Shown: positions 1-7,625 of the stretch, piece after piece | How positions within the stretch are numbered: position 1 is the first letter of the stretch | How the letters are laid out: each line of letters begins with the position of its first letter | NCBI RefSeq assembly: GCF_003259505.1 | Contig: NZ_QLLK01000001.1 | Span: 310,001-374,000, forward strand | Source: Algoriphagus yeomjeoni | GTDB lineage: Bacteria; Bacteroidota; Bacteroidia; Cytophagales; Cyclobacteriaceae | DNA length: 64,000 bases | Reading direction: 5' to 3' | Notes under the pieces: model-generated | Databases searched by the model: none | The model's input: the letters and a program-made list of their open reading frames with translations, nothing else | What the model was told of the DNA's origin: nothing | Program-made: the position numbers and the translations under genes

Positions 1-568
1 TATTTTGGAAGTGGGTCAGATAAGCTTTGATCAAGTCTCTCCTCTTTTAGAATGGGTTCCAACGGTACTTGTGAGCGAAAACGTACTTGATCAAGTTTTA
101 AGCTGGGGAATTAAAATCGATGTTATCTTAGCTTCGGAGTCATTTGAAGCAGAAAATCAATATTTATTGGAAGAGCAATATCCAGTGAAATTCATCAACA
201 CAGTAGATGAGGCATATCTGCAAACTGGACTTGATTATCTAATTTCCACGGATCATAAAGCCGCGAATTTGGTAGGAATCTCACATGTAGAAGTGCTAGA
301 GCTTCATGGCCCACTAGAACAGATCAACGTGACAATTCTTGATGGTGACTGGAAATATTATCCTGTCAAATCCGGTGAATTCAAGAAGTGGTTTGCGCAA
401 AGCAGTATCCATATTCACGGCAAAGAAGGGATGCCAGTGCAGATTCAAAATGAAAATGGGGAATTGATCCTGCCGATTACTTATGTGACGATGCTGGAAG
501 TGCCAGAGGGAATTACTACGATTAAAGCGCCGGGGATTTTTTGGATTGGGGAACAGGTTTATTCATAA
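1..568 (+). CDS. Thiamine pyrophosphokinase-like protein, 5' end cut by the window
   Basis: The reading frame is open to the left edge, so the true start lies outside the window; about 188 residues are visible. The stretch around DVILASESF sits where thiamine pyrophosphokinases carry their Asp-rich GDFDS motif, and DHKAANLVG and a C-terminal beta-rich part fit the COG1564-like fold seen in Bacteroidota. The Asp motif is degraded, so kinase activity is doubtful. Its 3' end overlaps the end of the convergent membrane-protein gene by 47 bases. The family call is from memory of the pattern and is only moderately sure; the protein being real is well supported by length and codon use. Confidence 0.5.
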   Translation, partial: ILEVGQISFDQVSPLLEWVPTVLVSENVLDQVLSWGIKIDVILASESFEAENQYLLEEQYPVKFINTVDEAYLQTGLDYLISTDHKAANLVGISHVEVLELHGPLEQINVTILDGDWKYYPVKSGEFKKWFAQSSIHIHGKEGMPVQIQNENGELILPITYVTMLEVPEGITTIKAPGIFWIGEQVYS

Positions 569-908
569 ATTTTAGGAACACAAGCGTTCCAACTCCATAG
601 CAAAGCACATCAAGCGGGTCAGCAGTATAAGTCTTTGAGATCAGCGGCAGAGCAATTTCAAAAACTATTGAAAAGTACGCCAGTCCAATCATTACCTGCT
701 TTGTGCTAAAAGTCAATTGACTACTATGAGGATGAAACCAGCGCATCACTTGCAGGCAAATTCCAAAAACTACAGGCATAGCCATCAAGTCATCTCCATA
801 AGCATGGTAGAAAGGAATAAAGATTCCCAGAGATTTCTCGAGGTATTGATTTACCCAGAAGGCTATAGAAGCAAAAATGAAAATGGGGGTTTTGAAAATA
901 TCCATCAT
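522..908 (-). CDS. Small four-helix membrane protein of unknown function
   Basis: About 128 residues with four hydrophobic segments (roughly residues 6-22, 30-52, 67-90 and 98-116 from the chosen start) and a Lys-rich C-terminus. I chose the ATG at 908 rather than the one at 932 because it overlaps the stop codon of the upstream zinc-ribbon gene in an ATGA arrangement, which is typical of translational coupling. It is the last gene of a minus-strand prmC operon. Similar Bacteroidota proteins are sometimes labelled magnesium/citrate secondary transporter, but nothing in the sequence proves transport. Its 3' end overlaps the end of the convergent plus-strand gene. Confidence 0.6.
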   Translation of the reverse strand: MMDIFKTPIFIFASIAFWVNQYLEKSLGIFIPFYHAYGDDLMAMPVVFGICLQVMRWFHPHSSQLTFSTKQVMIGLAYFSIVFEIALPLISKTYTADPLDVLCYGVGTLVFLKFMNKPVPQSKKSPAL

Positions 909-1216
909 CCCGGCAAGGCAGCTATCAGCCACATGATGAAAGTTATGATGGCCATGAAAACAGTGTAAAAGAGGTTGCCGGATTTCTTAAAGAATTTGGT
1001 TAATCCAGAGTCCTCTGGATTGATGTAAAACATCCACTCTTTTTCCTGTCGGTCTTTTTCCGCCTCTTTTTTTGAGTGACGATCTAACTCCACAGGAGAC
1101 AAGATCTCCCCGCAATGCTCGCATCTATCTTCGTAATTGTTGGTCCAGTTTGACCATTCCCCACAATTGGGGCATTTTTTCTGGCTCATATTTCTACTAA
1201 AGTATTTGATACTCAA
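905..1216 (-). CDS. Zinc-ribbon protein with C-terminal membrane anchor
   Basis: 103 residues. Two Cys pairs, CPNCG near residue 15 and CEHCG near residue 33, form a classic zinc ribbon. They are followed by a charged Lys/Glu segment and a C-terminal hydrophobic helix (about residues 80-101), which predicts a tail-anchored cytoplasmic domain. The gene begins two bases after the prmC stop codon and its own stop overlaps the start of the next membrane protein, so the three genes are very probably one transcript. Function is unknown; a partner role for the neighbouring membrane protein is inference from spacing only. Confidence 0.7.
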   Translation of the reverse strand: MSIKYFSRNMSQKKCPNCGEWSNWTNNYEDRCEHCGEILSPVELDRHSKKEAEKDRQEKEWMFYINPEDSGLTKFFKKSGNLFYTVFMAIITFIMWLIAALPG

Positions 1217-1218
1217 AT

Positions 1219-2052
1219 CTAACGTCTCCCTGCTGCTATTCTTTCTTTCCCATTCAAATCCCTCAAAACCTTTACCTCAGTGTACCCCAACTCATTCATC
1301 AATTCTGCGACTTGAATTCCATATTTTTCATTGATTTCAAAATACAGTTTACCTCCTAACTTTAATAGTTGTTTCCCTTTTTTGGCTATTTCTTTATAAA
1401 AAATCAAGGGATCGTCGTTGCTGACGAACAAGGCAAGCCCAGGCTCAAAATCCAGTACATTTTTATGCATTTCTGCTTTCTCTTGTTCAGGAATATAGGG
1501 CGGATTGCTGACCAAAATATCCAATGGTGTCACTTCTGGAGTTTGAGTTAAAATATTGCAGGTAGAGAAAGTCACTTTCGCATTTAAAGCTTCAGCATTT
1601 TTCTTGGCTACTTCCAAAGCTTCCTCAGAAATATCCACTGCGAAAACTTCTGGATTATTCATCTCCAGCGCCAATGAAATAGGAATGCACCCCGTTCCCG
1701 TCCCTATGTCCAAAATTCTTAACCCAGCTTCCGGATTCTCTTTGATGATCAGATGCACTAGTTCCTCGGTTTCATTTCTTGGGATCAAAGTAGCTGCTGA
1801 GACAAAAAAATCTCTTCCGTAAAATGGACCTTTTCCCATAATATACTGAATAGGCTCGCCGGTTTTCAATCGCTCGAAATCACCAAAAAGCTGTTGTGGA
1901 AATGAAGAAACATCGGCCTCATCCAAAATCTGCGTTCTTCTCCATCCCAGATGATGCTCCAACAGCCAGCTCACCACTGATTCGGCCTCCTGCTTTTCAT
2001 AGATAGAAAGTTCGGAAGCCCAGGAGGAAATAAGCGCTTGAAAGGTGGACAT
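1219..2052 (-). CDS. prmC: Release factor glutamine methyltransferase PrmC (HemK)
   Basis: 277 residues, the usual family length. PrmC methylates the Gln of the GGQ motif in release factors RF1 and RF2 using S-adenosylmethionine. Visible are the N-terminal helical domain, the SAM-binding DIGTGTGCIPISLA (about residues 115-128) and the NPPY catalytic motif at 183-186 followed by IPEQE. Its substrate RF1 (prfA) lies about 53 kb away in the same window. A Bacteroidota -7 box on this strand at 2082-2089 gives a leader of about 26 bases. It heads a three-gene operon. Confidence 0.95.
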   Translation of the reverse strand: MSTFQALISSWASELSIYEKQEAESVVSWLLEHHLGWRRTQILDEADVSSFPQQLFGDFERLKTGEPIQYIMGKGPFYGRDFFVSAATLIPRNETEELVHLIIKENPEAGLRILDIGTGTGCIPISLALEMNNPEVFAVDISEEALEVAKKNAEALNAKVTFSTCNILTQTPEVTPLDILVSNPPYIPEQEKAEMHKNVLDFEPGLALFVSNDDPLIFYKEIAKKGKQLLKLGGKLYFEINEKYGIQVAELMNELGYTEVKVLRDLNGKERIAAGRR

Positions 2053-2081
2053 GGATCTAGGGGGATTAGAAAATTAAAAGG

Positions 2082-2089
2082 CAAAGGTA
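2082..2089 (-). promoter_or_regulatory. -7 promoter box for prmC
   Basis: Reads TACCTTTG on the minus strand, a perfect match to the Bacteroidota sigma-ABfr -7 consensus TAnnTTTG. It lies about 30 bases before the prmC ATG and is divergent from the plus-strand box at 2191-2198. Confidence 0.7.
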
Positions 2090-2190
2090 TCAAAACCATG
2101 AATCTATTTTAGAAGCTAAGATCAGCTGACCTTAATGCCCTTCTTAGGTAGTTTAAAAAATCTCATTCTGACAGACTCAGAAAGAAAAAC

Positions 2191-2198
2191 TACCTTTG
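2191..2198 (+). promoter_or_regulatory. -7 promoter box for the RsmB-type methyltransferase
   Basis: TACCTTTG matches TAnnTTTG. Expected transcription start near 2202 gives a leader of about 14 bases to the ATG at 2216. This argues against the more upstream ATG at 2135, which would lie outside the transcript. Confidence 0.7.
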
Positions 2199-2215
2199 TG
2201 CAGAATTTATTTCTT

Positions 2216-3403
2216 ATGAAGTTACACAACAATACCATCCGCGGAGTTCATACCGCACTTGCAGCCATTTTTGAAGAAGGTCAATACGCTGATAAAGTGA
2301 TCGAAAGAACGCTTAAATCAAACCCAAAATGGGGTGCGCGTGACAGATCATTCATTGCTGAGACTACCTATGAAATGGTTCGCTGGTGGCGTTTGATCAA
2401 TTATTTGAGCCCAAGTAAGGAGCCGTATGATCTTTTTGCGACATATTGGCTGATGCAAGGACATAGTCTTCCGCCTTGGGAAGAGTTCTCAAAAATCAAT
2501 CCTGACAAGATTCAAGAAAAATACGAGAAACTGGATGATCCCGCTAAGTTGGAATCAGTTCCTGATTGGCTTTTTGAGCTAGGAAAAAAGGAATTGGGAG
2601 ATAAATGGGAAGCAGAAATCCACAGTTTGAATCAGGAAGCTCAAGTGGTGTTACGTGTCAATACGTTGAAAATCACTCGTGAGCAGCTCAAAAACAGACT
2701 GGCCGAGGACAATATCCATACACATATCATCAAAGGTTATCCAGATGCGTTGATCTTGGATGAGCGTACCAATGTATTCCGTAACCCAGCTTTCAAAGAA
2801 GGAATGTTTGAAGTGCAGGATGCCTCTTCGCAACTGGTGGCTCAAGCACTTGCTGTTGAGCCAGGTATGCGAGTGATTGATGCCTGTGCTGGTGCAGGAG
2901 GAAAATCCCTTCATATCGCAGCTTTGATGCAGAATAAAGGAAAAGTTCTGTCCATGGACGTGGAGGAATGGAAACTACAGCAAACCAAGTTAAGAGCTCG
3001 TCGTGATGGTGTTGCGATTATCGAGCGAAAAGTGATTGAAGGCTCAAAGACGATCAAACGAATGAAAGAAACGGCTGATAGGTTACTATTGGACGTTCCT
3101 TGTTCTGGACTTGGTGTACTCCGCAGAAATCCTGACACCAAATGGAAACTAAGTGAAGAATCGATAGAAAAAGTGCGTCAGACGCAGCAGGAAATCCTCC
3201 AAAGCTATCCATCCATGGTCAAGCCAGGTGGACAAATGGTCTATGCTACTTGCAGTATTTTGCCTTCCGAAAATCAGGATCAAATCGCAAAATTTCTTGA
3301 AAGCGAAGCTGGCAAAGACTTTACATTGATCGAGGATCAGAAAGTGCTTGCTCAGGAAAGTGGCTTTGATGGATTCTATATCGCACGACTTCAGAAGAAG
3401 TAA
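2216..3403 (+). CDS. RsmB/NOP-family RNA (cytosine-5) methyltransferase
   Basis: 395 residues from the ATG at 2216, chosen because a -7 box lies between the upstream ATG (2135) and this one, and because homologues begin with a similar MKLHNNTIRG start. An N-terminal NusB-like helical region is followed by a Rossmann methyltransferase domain: SAM loop DACAGAGGKSLH, motif IV LLLDVPCSGLG with the PC cysteine, and motif VI YATCS with the catalytic TC cysteine. Both cysteines needed for m5C chemistry are present. The likely target is 16S rRNA as for RsmB, but related family members modify other rRNA or tRNA sites, so the exact base is not claimed. Confidence 0.88.
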   Translation: MKLHNNTIRGVHTALAAIFEEGQYADKVIERTLKSNPKWGARDRSFIAETTYEMVRWWRLINYLSPSKEPYDLFATYWLMQGHSLPPWEEFSKINPDKIQEKYEKLDDPAKLESVPDWLFELGKKELGDKWEAEIHSLNQEAQVVLRVNTLKITREQLKNRLAEDNIHTHIIKGYPDALILDERTNVFRNPAFKEGMFEVQDASSQLVAQALAVEPGMRVIDACAGAGGKSLHIAALMQNKGKVLSMDVEEWKLQQTKLRARRDGVAIIERKVIEGSKTIKRMKETADRLLLDVPCSGLGVLRRNPDTKWKLSEESIEKVRQTQQEILQSYPSMVKPGGQMVYATCSILPSENQDQIAKFLESEAGKDFTLIEDQKVLAQESGFDGFYIARLQKK

Positions 3404-3442
3404 GTTTTCGGACAACTTCATAGTTGCGTTAATGAATCTAAA

Positions 3443-3565
3443 TACACACAAAATTCAGTTTCATACTATTAGAATTCTGCCCTCATATTTGGTTTAATCC
3501 AGAAATAGGAAGGTATTCCAAATTTATTTTGGAGGTGATTAGTTTGGCATTGAATTTTGTGTGTA
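3443..3565. repeat. MITE-like element or long-range inverted repeat before guaB
   Basis: A perfect 15-base inverted repeat has arms at 3443-3457 and 3551-3565, with 93 bases between. Each arm ends in TA at the outer edge, as for Tc1/mariner-IS630-type miniature elements that duplicate a TA target. The interior has no open frame. The right end supplies the first two bases of the guaB -7 box. Alternative: a regulatory inverted repeat rather than a transposon remnant. Confidence 0.5.
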
Positions 3566-3571
3566 ACTTTG
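3564..3571 (+). promoter_or_regulatory. -7 promoter box for guaB
   Basis: TAACTTTG matches TAnnTTTG, with TTTG at 3543-3546 as a possible -33 element at a somewhat short spacing. Expected transcription start is near 3575, giving a leader of about 33 bases. The box begins on the terminal TA of the inverted repeat at 3443-3565. Confidence 0.7.
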
Positions 3572-3607
3572 ACGGGCAAATAGGGTTACCTCATACCAAT
3601 ATTTGCC

Positions 3608-5086
3608 ATGAATACAAATTCAGATAAGTTCCTTTACGAAGCACTCACCTACGACGACGTGCTTTTAGTCCCTGGTTATTCAGAAGTCCTTCCACGCGAC
3701 ACGAATACCTCTACCCAACTCACCAAGAAAATCAGGTTAAACATTCCTTTGGTTTCCGCTGCTATGGACACGGTTACCGAAGCCGAATTGGCTATTGCCA
3801 TAGCCCTTGAAGGTGGACTAGGATTCGTTCACAAGAACATGACTATCGAGCAACAGGCTGCACAAGTGCGCAAAGTAAAGCGTTCTCAGGCAGGTATGAT
3901 CCTTGATCCTATCACGCTTCATATCAGCGCCAAAGTGAAGGATGCCGAGTCTATCATGCGTGAATTCAGTATCGGTGGTATTCCAGTTGTTGATGAAAAT
4001 AAAGTTTTAAAAGGAATCATTACCAACCGTGACCTTCGATTCATCAAAGATCAGGAGCGTCCTATTCGGGAGATCATGACGGTTGATAATCTGATCACTG
4101 CTAAGTCAGGCGTATCGCTAGAGCAGGCAGAAGAGATACTTCAGGAATATAAAATCGAGAAACTTCCAATAGTAGATGATGAAAACAAGCTAACAGGCTT
4201 GATCACATACAAGGATATTTTGAAAAGAAAAGATAAGCCAAACGCCTGTAAAGATGAGTTTGGAAGACTTCGTGTAGGAGCGGCAGTAGGTGTAACTGCA
4301 GATATTGTGGAGCGAGTGGAAGCATTGAAAAATGCAGGAGTTGATGTGGTTTCGATCGATACAGCACATGGTCACTCTAAAGGAGTAATCGAAACTTGTA
4401 GAAAAATCAAAGATGCTTTCCCTGAATTGGAAGTTATCGTTGGAAATATTGCTACGCCAGAAGCGGCAATCGCCCTTGCTGATGCAGGTGCAGATGCTGT
4501 TAAAGTTGGCGTAGGTCCAGGGTCTATTTGCACAACTAGAATCATTGCAGGTGTAGGTGTTCCACAATTATCAGCGGTGTTTGAATGTTCCGAGGCATTG
4601 AAAGGCCGTGGAGTTCCTGTCATCGCAGATGGTGGTATTCGGTATTCTGGTGATTTGGTGAAAGCTATCGCCGCAGGTGGAAGTTCGATTATGATTGGCT
4701 CTTTGCTAGCAGGAACGGAAGAGGCGCCTGGAGAAATGATCATTTTCCAAGGAAGAAAATTCAAGTCTTATAGAGGAATGGGCTCTTTGGAAGCGATGGA
4801 ATCTGGTTCTAAAGACCGTTACTTCCAAGATGCTGAGGACAACATCAAAAAATTGGTTCCAGAAGGAATCGTAGGTCGAGTTCCTTTCAAAGGTTTGGTT
4901 TCTGAAGTTCTTTACCAACTAGTTGGAGGGCTTCAGGCAGGTATGGGGTACTGCGGTACTCAGACTATCGAAGACCTCCAGAAGAACGGTAGGTTTGTGA
5001 AAATCACAGCTGCTGGTGTAAAAGAATCGCATCCACACGACGTATCTGTAACTCGAGAAGCTCCTAATTATAGTGTGAAAGGATAA
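3608..5086 (+). CDS. guaB: IMP dehydrogenase GuaB
   Basis: 492 residues, full length. It oxidises IMP to XMP with NAD+, the committed step of guanine nucleotide synthesis in the cytoplasm. The TIM barrel begins with LTYDDVLLVPGYSEVLP. A tandem CBS regulatory pair is inserted at about residues 95-205. The active-site loop GVGPGSICTTR carries the catalytic Cys308, and the flap RGMGSLEAM follows near residue 395. The single-gene unit has its own promoter, and a strong hairpin terminator follows the stop. Nothing unusual in the coding part; the promoter lies at the edge of an inverted repeat. Confidence 0.98.
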   Translation: MNTNSDKFLYEALTYDDVLLVPGYSEVLPRDTNTSTQLTKKIRLNIPLVSAAMDTVTEAELAIAIALEGGLGFVHKNMTIEQQAAQVRKVKRSQAGMILDPITLHISAKVKDAESIMREFSIGGIPVVDENKVLKGIITNRDLRFIKDQERPIREIMTVDNLITAKSGVSLEQAEEILQEYKIEKLPIVDDENKLTGLITYKDILKRKDKPNACKDEFGRLRVGAAVGVTADIVERVEALKNAGVDVVSIDTAHGHSKGVIETCRKIKDAFPELEVIVGNIATPEAAIALADAGADAVKVGVGPGSICTTRIIAGVGVPQLSAVFECSEALKGRGVPVIADGGIRYSGDLVKAIAAGGSSIMIGSLLAGTEEAPGEMIIFQGRKFKSYRGMGSLEAMESGSKDRYFQDAEDNIKKLVPEGIVGRVPFKGLVSEVLYQLVGGLQAGMGYCGTQTIEDLQKNGRFVKITAAGVKESHPHDVSVTREAPNYSVKG

Positions 5087-5114
5087 AACCTAAGAATAAA
5101 TTATATCAAACGTG

Positions 5115-5139
5115 AAGGCCGAGAATTTCTCGGCCTTTG
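5115..5139 (+). terminator. Rho-independent terminator after guaB
   Basis: Perfect 9-bp stem (5115-5123 with 5129-5137) and 5-base loop, followed by a short T-rich run. It lies 29 bases after the guaB stop. Confidence 0.8.
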
Positions 5140-5204
5140 CTATTTAATAACTATCAATCTTTCTTTTTAAACTAGTAAGCACTTAATAGAGGTTCAACTC
5201 TAGA

Positions 5205-5295
5205 ATTGCGGGTACTTCGGTCACCCGTCTTCGGTCTTCCAGCCTTTTAATCAAGGAATTTATGTTGACGGCATATTTTAGACAAAGGAGATAGA
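5205..5295. repeat. Dispersed intergenic repeat, copy 1
   Basis: Contains TACTTCGGTC followed by TCACCCGTCTTC and a TCTTCCAGCC-like end; the CGGGT and ACCCG parts can pair. A diverged copy lies at 9385-9478. Both copies sit between two convergent gene ends and both finish with an ACAAAGG run just before the minus-strand stop. Confidence 0.55.
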
Positions 5296-5298
5296 CTC

Positions 5299-5757
5299 CT
5301 AAGAATTCACCTCAAAACTTACATCCCATTCTTCAACAACTTTTACCACAGTAATGAAATCTGGGTGAAGGGGGTTGATGAGAAGATTATGCTCGCTGGG
5401 ATAGCTATTAAGAGGAATTCGGCAGGATGGGATTTTCAGAACGGGGGAAATCATGCCTTTTGCCCAAGCAGTTCCAAACTCCTGAGTTGATCTTGGATGA
5501 GGCCTATTTTTCCAATCAGTAGGCAAAAGACCAGTGTCAAGTTTCGGTATTAGAGTTTGAATTTCAAGGAGGACTAACTTCCATTTACTCTGAGTAACCA
5601 CGGCACCTTTGATACTCAAAAGCTCCAGGAAATTAAGTGATGAAACACTACATCCGTAGATAATAGGGGTACCGAATTCATTCCATCTGCCTGCCCCCAA
5701 CCCATATCCAAGTGGACTTCTTCCTGCGAGATCTTCTATCAATCTAAAATACTTCAC
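5299..5757 (-). CDS. RES-domain toxin (NAD+-degrading)
   Basis: 152 residues, the normal RES length. Family members (MbcT, Rse, ParT types) break down NAD+ or ADP-ribosylate a target and stop growth. Expected residues are in place: R5, the GRWNEFGTPIIY segment at 23-34, a Glu at 45, Ser90 in the RSTQ stretch, and the C-terminal NLLINPLHPDF. The gene starts three bases after the stop of the Xre/DUF2384 antitoxin gene, the standard antitoxin-first order. No frameshift or truncation is seen, so the toxin looks intact. Confidence 0.88.
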   Translation of the reverse strand: MKYFRLIEDLAGRSPLGYGLGAGRWNEFGTPIIYGCSVSSLNFLELLSIKGAVVTQSKWKLVLLEIQTLIPKLDTGLLPTDWKNRPHPRSTQEFGTAWAKGMISPVLKIPSCRIPLNSYPSEHNLLINPLHPDFITVVKVVEEWDVSFEVNS

Positions 5758-5760
5758 AAC

Positions 5761-6228
5761 CTACAGAATCGCTCCCCAAGACATCGCCTCCATCGCTTCA
5801 TCCACACGAGCAATGCCATAAGGATTTTTCATTAGTGTAGCTGGCTTTTGATCGCCAAGGGAAATATTCTCAGATTGGAGCCATTGGGATAGCAACTCTT
5901 CAGAACCGAAGATCCTGATACCTTTAGCGATCACCTGATCCATATCCAGAATACTCTTAGTAAGTATTTTATTGAGTTTTTTGTCCTCTTTGCGCCAGCG
6001 TGAAAGCGTACTCGGGTCTACTTCCAGCATATCTGATACATCCTGCTGCGTAAAATCCAAAAAATCAAAAATCTCTCCTGTGTCCTGAAAAGTAACCGCC
6101 AAATCATAAACTGCGGCTGGCTCACTCGCCATAGAAATAGCCTCTTGGAAGAAATAATATGAATCATTACCCGTGTGTATGGTCTTAGCTCCCGCTTCAC
6201 CAAACGATATTTTCCAAGTGTGTGTCAT
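5761..6228 (-). CDS. Xre/MbcA/ParS-family antitoxin (DUF2384)
   Basis: 155 residues. A helix-turn-helix lies at about 58-80 (TQQDVSDMLEVDPSTLSRW) and a C-terminal DUF2384 toxin-binding domain at about 100-155, including an IFGSEELLSQWL stretch and a PYGIARVDEAM end. It should neutralise the downstream RES toxin and repress the shared promoter through the DNA-binding domain. A perfect 11-bp inverted repeat lies 38-73 bases upstream of the ATG, a good candidate operator. The same-strand arrangement and 3-base gap indicate a two-gene operon. Confidence 0.88.
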   Translation of the reverse strand: MTHTWKISFGEAGAKTIHTGNDSYYFFQEAISMASEPAAVYDLAVTFQDTGEIFDFLDFTQQDVSDMLEVDPSTLSRWRKEDKKLNKILTKSILDMDQVIAKGIRIFGSEELLSQWLQSENISLGDQKPATLMKNPYGIARVDEAMEAMSWGAIL

Positions 6229-6265
6229 AGCTAATCATTTAACTCACAATAAGTTACTACTTTAA

Positions 6266-6301
6266 ATTGCAAATACAATATTCTCATATCGTATTTGCAA
6301 T
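6266..6301. promoter_or_regulatory. Palindromic operator candidate of the RES/Xre module
   Basis: Perfect 11-bp arms at 6266-6276 and 6291-6301 with a 14-base AT-rich spacer. A TGTATTTG sequence on the minus strand in the left arm is one base off the -7 consensus, so a repressor bound here could cover the promoter. Assignment is inference from position. Confidence 0.6.
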
Positions 6302-6312
6302 GTTTTTATTCA

Positions 6313-6798
6313 CTACTCTTTCAGAAGTTTTTTAATCTCATAATCCTGCAAATGGGCATTTAACCATCCCGCTTCAAGGTCAGCACCATATTTCCTATAA
6401 AAATTGATGGCAGGCTCATTCCAATCGAGCACTTGCCACATCATTCCTGTACAATTTTCTTCCAAGCCTTTCTTCATGATGCGATCAAAAAGTAATTTCC
6501 CAGCACCCTGGCCTCGCTCTGATTGAGTGACTACCAAATCTTCTAAATAGATCCGCTTGCCCTTCCAAGTACTGTATCGGTAATAATAAATAGCAATTCC
6601 GACTATTTCATTTGATCCGTTTTTCTCACAAACAAACATTCCGAAAACAGGATTTTCACCAAACCCATCGGCTTCCATCATTGCGATGGTATTCGTTACT
6701 TGTTCAGGCGCTTTTTCATAAAGTGCCAACTCATTTATTAATTCCAATGCACGAGGTAAATCCTCGATTTTTCCTTCTCTTAGCGTGTACATGTTCAA
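6313..6798 (-). CDS. GNAT acetyltransferase, spermidine/spermine acetyltransferase-like
   Basis: 161 residues with the GNAT fold. The acetyl-CoA loop is SERGQGAGKLLFDRI, preceded by the YLEDLVV strand, and WNEPAINFYRKYGA near the C-terminus is typical of the SSAT-like branch (PA4026/SAT2 type). The substrate is uncertain; members acetylate polyamines, thialysine or other amines. An alternative ATG two codons downstream (6792) is possible. It is divergent from coaX with a 56-base gap and stands alone on its strand. Confidence 0.82.
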   Translation of the reverse strand: MNMYTLREGKIEDLPRALELINELALYEKAPEQVTNTIAMMEADGFGENPVFGMFVCEKNGSNEIVGIAIYYYRYSTWKGKRIYLEDLVVTQSERGQGAGKLLFDRIMKKGLEENCTGMMWQVLDWNEPAINFYRKYGADLEAGWLNAHLQDYEIKKLLKE

Positions 6799-6814
6799 AG
6801 TTTATAAATCCGAT

Positions 6815-6822
6815 TAATTTTG
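6815..6822 (+). promoter_or_regulatory. -7 promoter box for coaX
   Basis: TAATTTTG matches TAnnTTTG; predicted leader about 29 bases to the coaX ATG at 6855. Confidence 0.65.
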
Positions 6823-6854
6823 GGAAAGGCTAATTTAATCAAATCCGAGAAACA

Positions 6855-7625
6855 ATGTTTTTAGCAATAGATGCCGGCAATTCAAATGTGGTTTTTGCGC
6901 TGTATGATGAAGCGAGTGATAGTTGGAAAAATCATTTCCGAATCGATACACATTCCTCCAAGTTCGCGGCTCAACTTCATAAGAAAGTGCCCATGTATTT
7001 TTTGGAGCATGGAATCAGTCCTTCAGATATAAAGCAAATTGGTTTCAGCTCGGTTGTACCTGAGATCAATGAGCAGATTCTTCATTTCTGCGAAAACTAC
7101 TTCGGTACTCAGCCTTACCTTATTTCTCCCGCAAGTTTTCAAAAGCTTCCTATAAAAAGCCTTCGGCCAAATGAAATCGGCACCGACTTGATGTGCAATG
7201 TGATGGCTGGATATTCGAAGGTTAGAAAAGCCTTAATCATAGTGGATTTTGGTACGGCACTCACGTTTACTGTGGTAAACGCGAAAGGAGAAATAATTGG
7301 TGTGAATATCGTCCCAGGACTGAAAACAGCACTAAACTCACTTTTTCAGAACACATCTAAACTCCCAGAAGTTGAATTGAAAATGCCAGCATCGGCACTG
7401 GGACAAAATACCATCCATGCGATTCAGGCAGGGATTTTATATGGATATACAGGCTTGGTGAAGGGAATGCTGGAAGCGATAGAAAATGAAACACAACAGA
7501 AATTTCAGATTATAGCTACTGGTGGGCTTTCTTCAGTTTTGACTCCGCTGACAGAAGTTTTTGAGGAAATCGATAGAAACTTGACGCTGGAAGGATTACG
7601 ATTGATTACTCAGGCAAATTCTTAG
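6855..7625 (+). CDS. coaX: Type III pantothenate kinase CoaX
   Basis: 256 residues, typical length. It phosphorylates pantothenate, the first step from vitamin B5 to coenzyme A. The N-terminal phosphate loop IDAGNSNVVFALYD, the GTDLMCNVMAGY segment and the VDFGTALTFTVV second ATP-binding segment mark the type III (Hsp70/actin fold) enzyme. The pathway genes panC and panD lie at 60.5-61.8 kb in the same window but not in the same operon. Its stop overlaps the stop of the convergent M23 peptidase gene by three bases. Confidence 0.95.
   Translation: MFLAIDAGNSNVVFALYDEASDSWKNHFRIDTHSSKFAAQLHKKVPMYFLEHGISPSDIKQIGFSSVVPEINEQILHFCENYFGTQPYLISPASFQKLPIKSLRPNEIGTDLMCNVMAGYSKVRKALIIVDFGTALTFTVVNAKGEIIGVNIVPGLKTALNSLFQNTSKLPEVELKMPASALGQNTIHAIQAGILYGYTGLVKGMLEAIENETQQKFQIIATGGLSSVLTPLTEVFEEIDRNLTLEGLRLITQANS

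Noticed and set aside
2135..2215. N-terminal extension of the RsmB-type methyltransferase
   Set aside because: A -7 promoter box at 2191-2198 lies inside it, and homologues begin at the later Met.
4372..4764. Minus-strand frame within guaB
   Set aside because: Lies wholly inside guaB, Ala/Pro/Ser-rich as expected of an antisense frame of a conserved enzyme, no start context.
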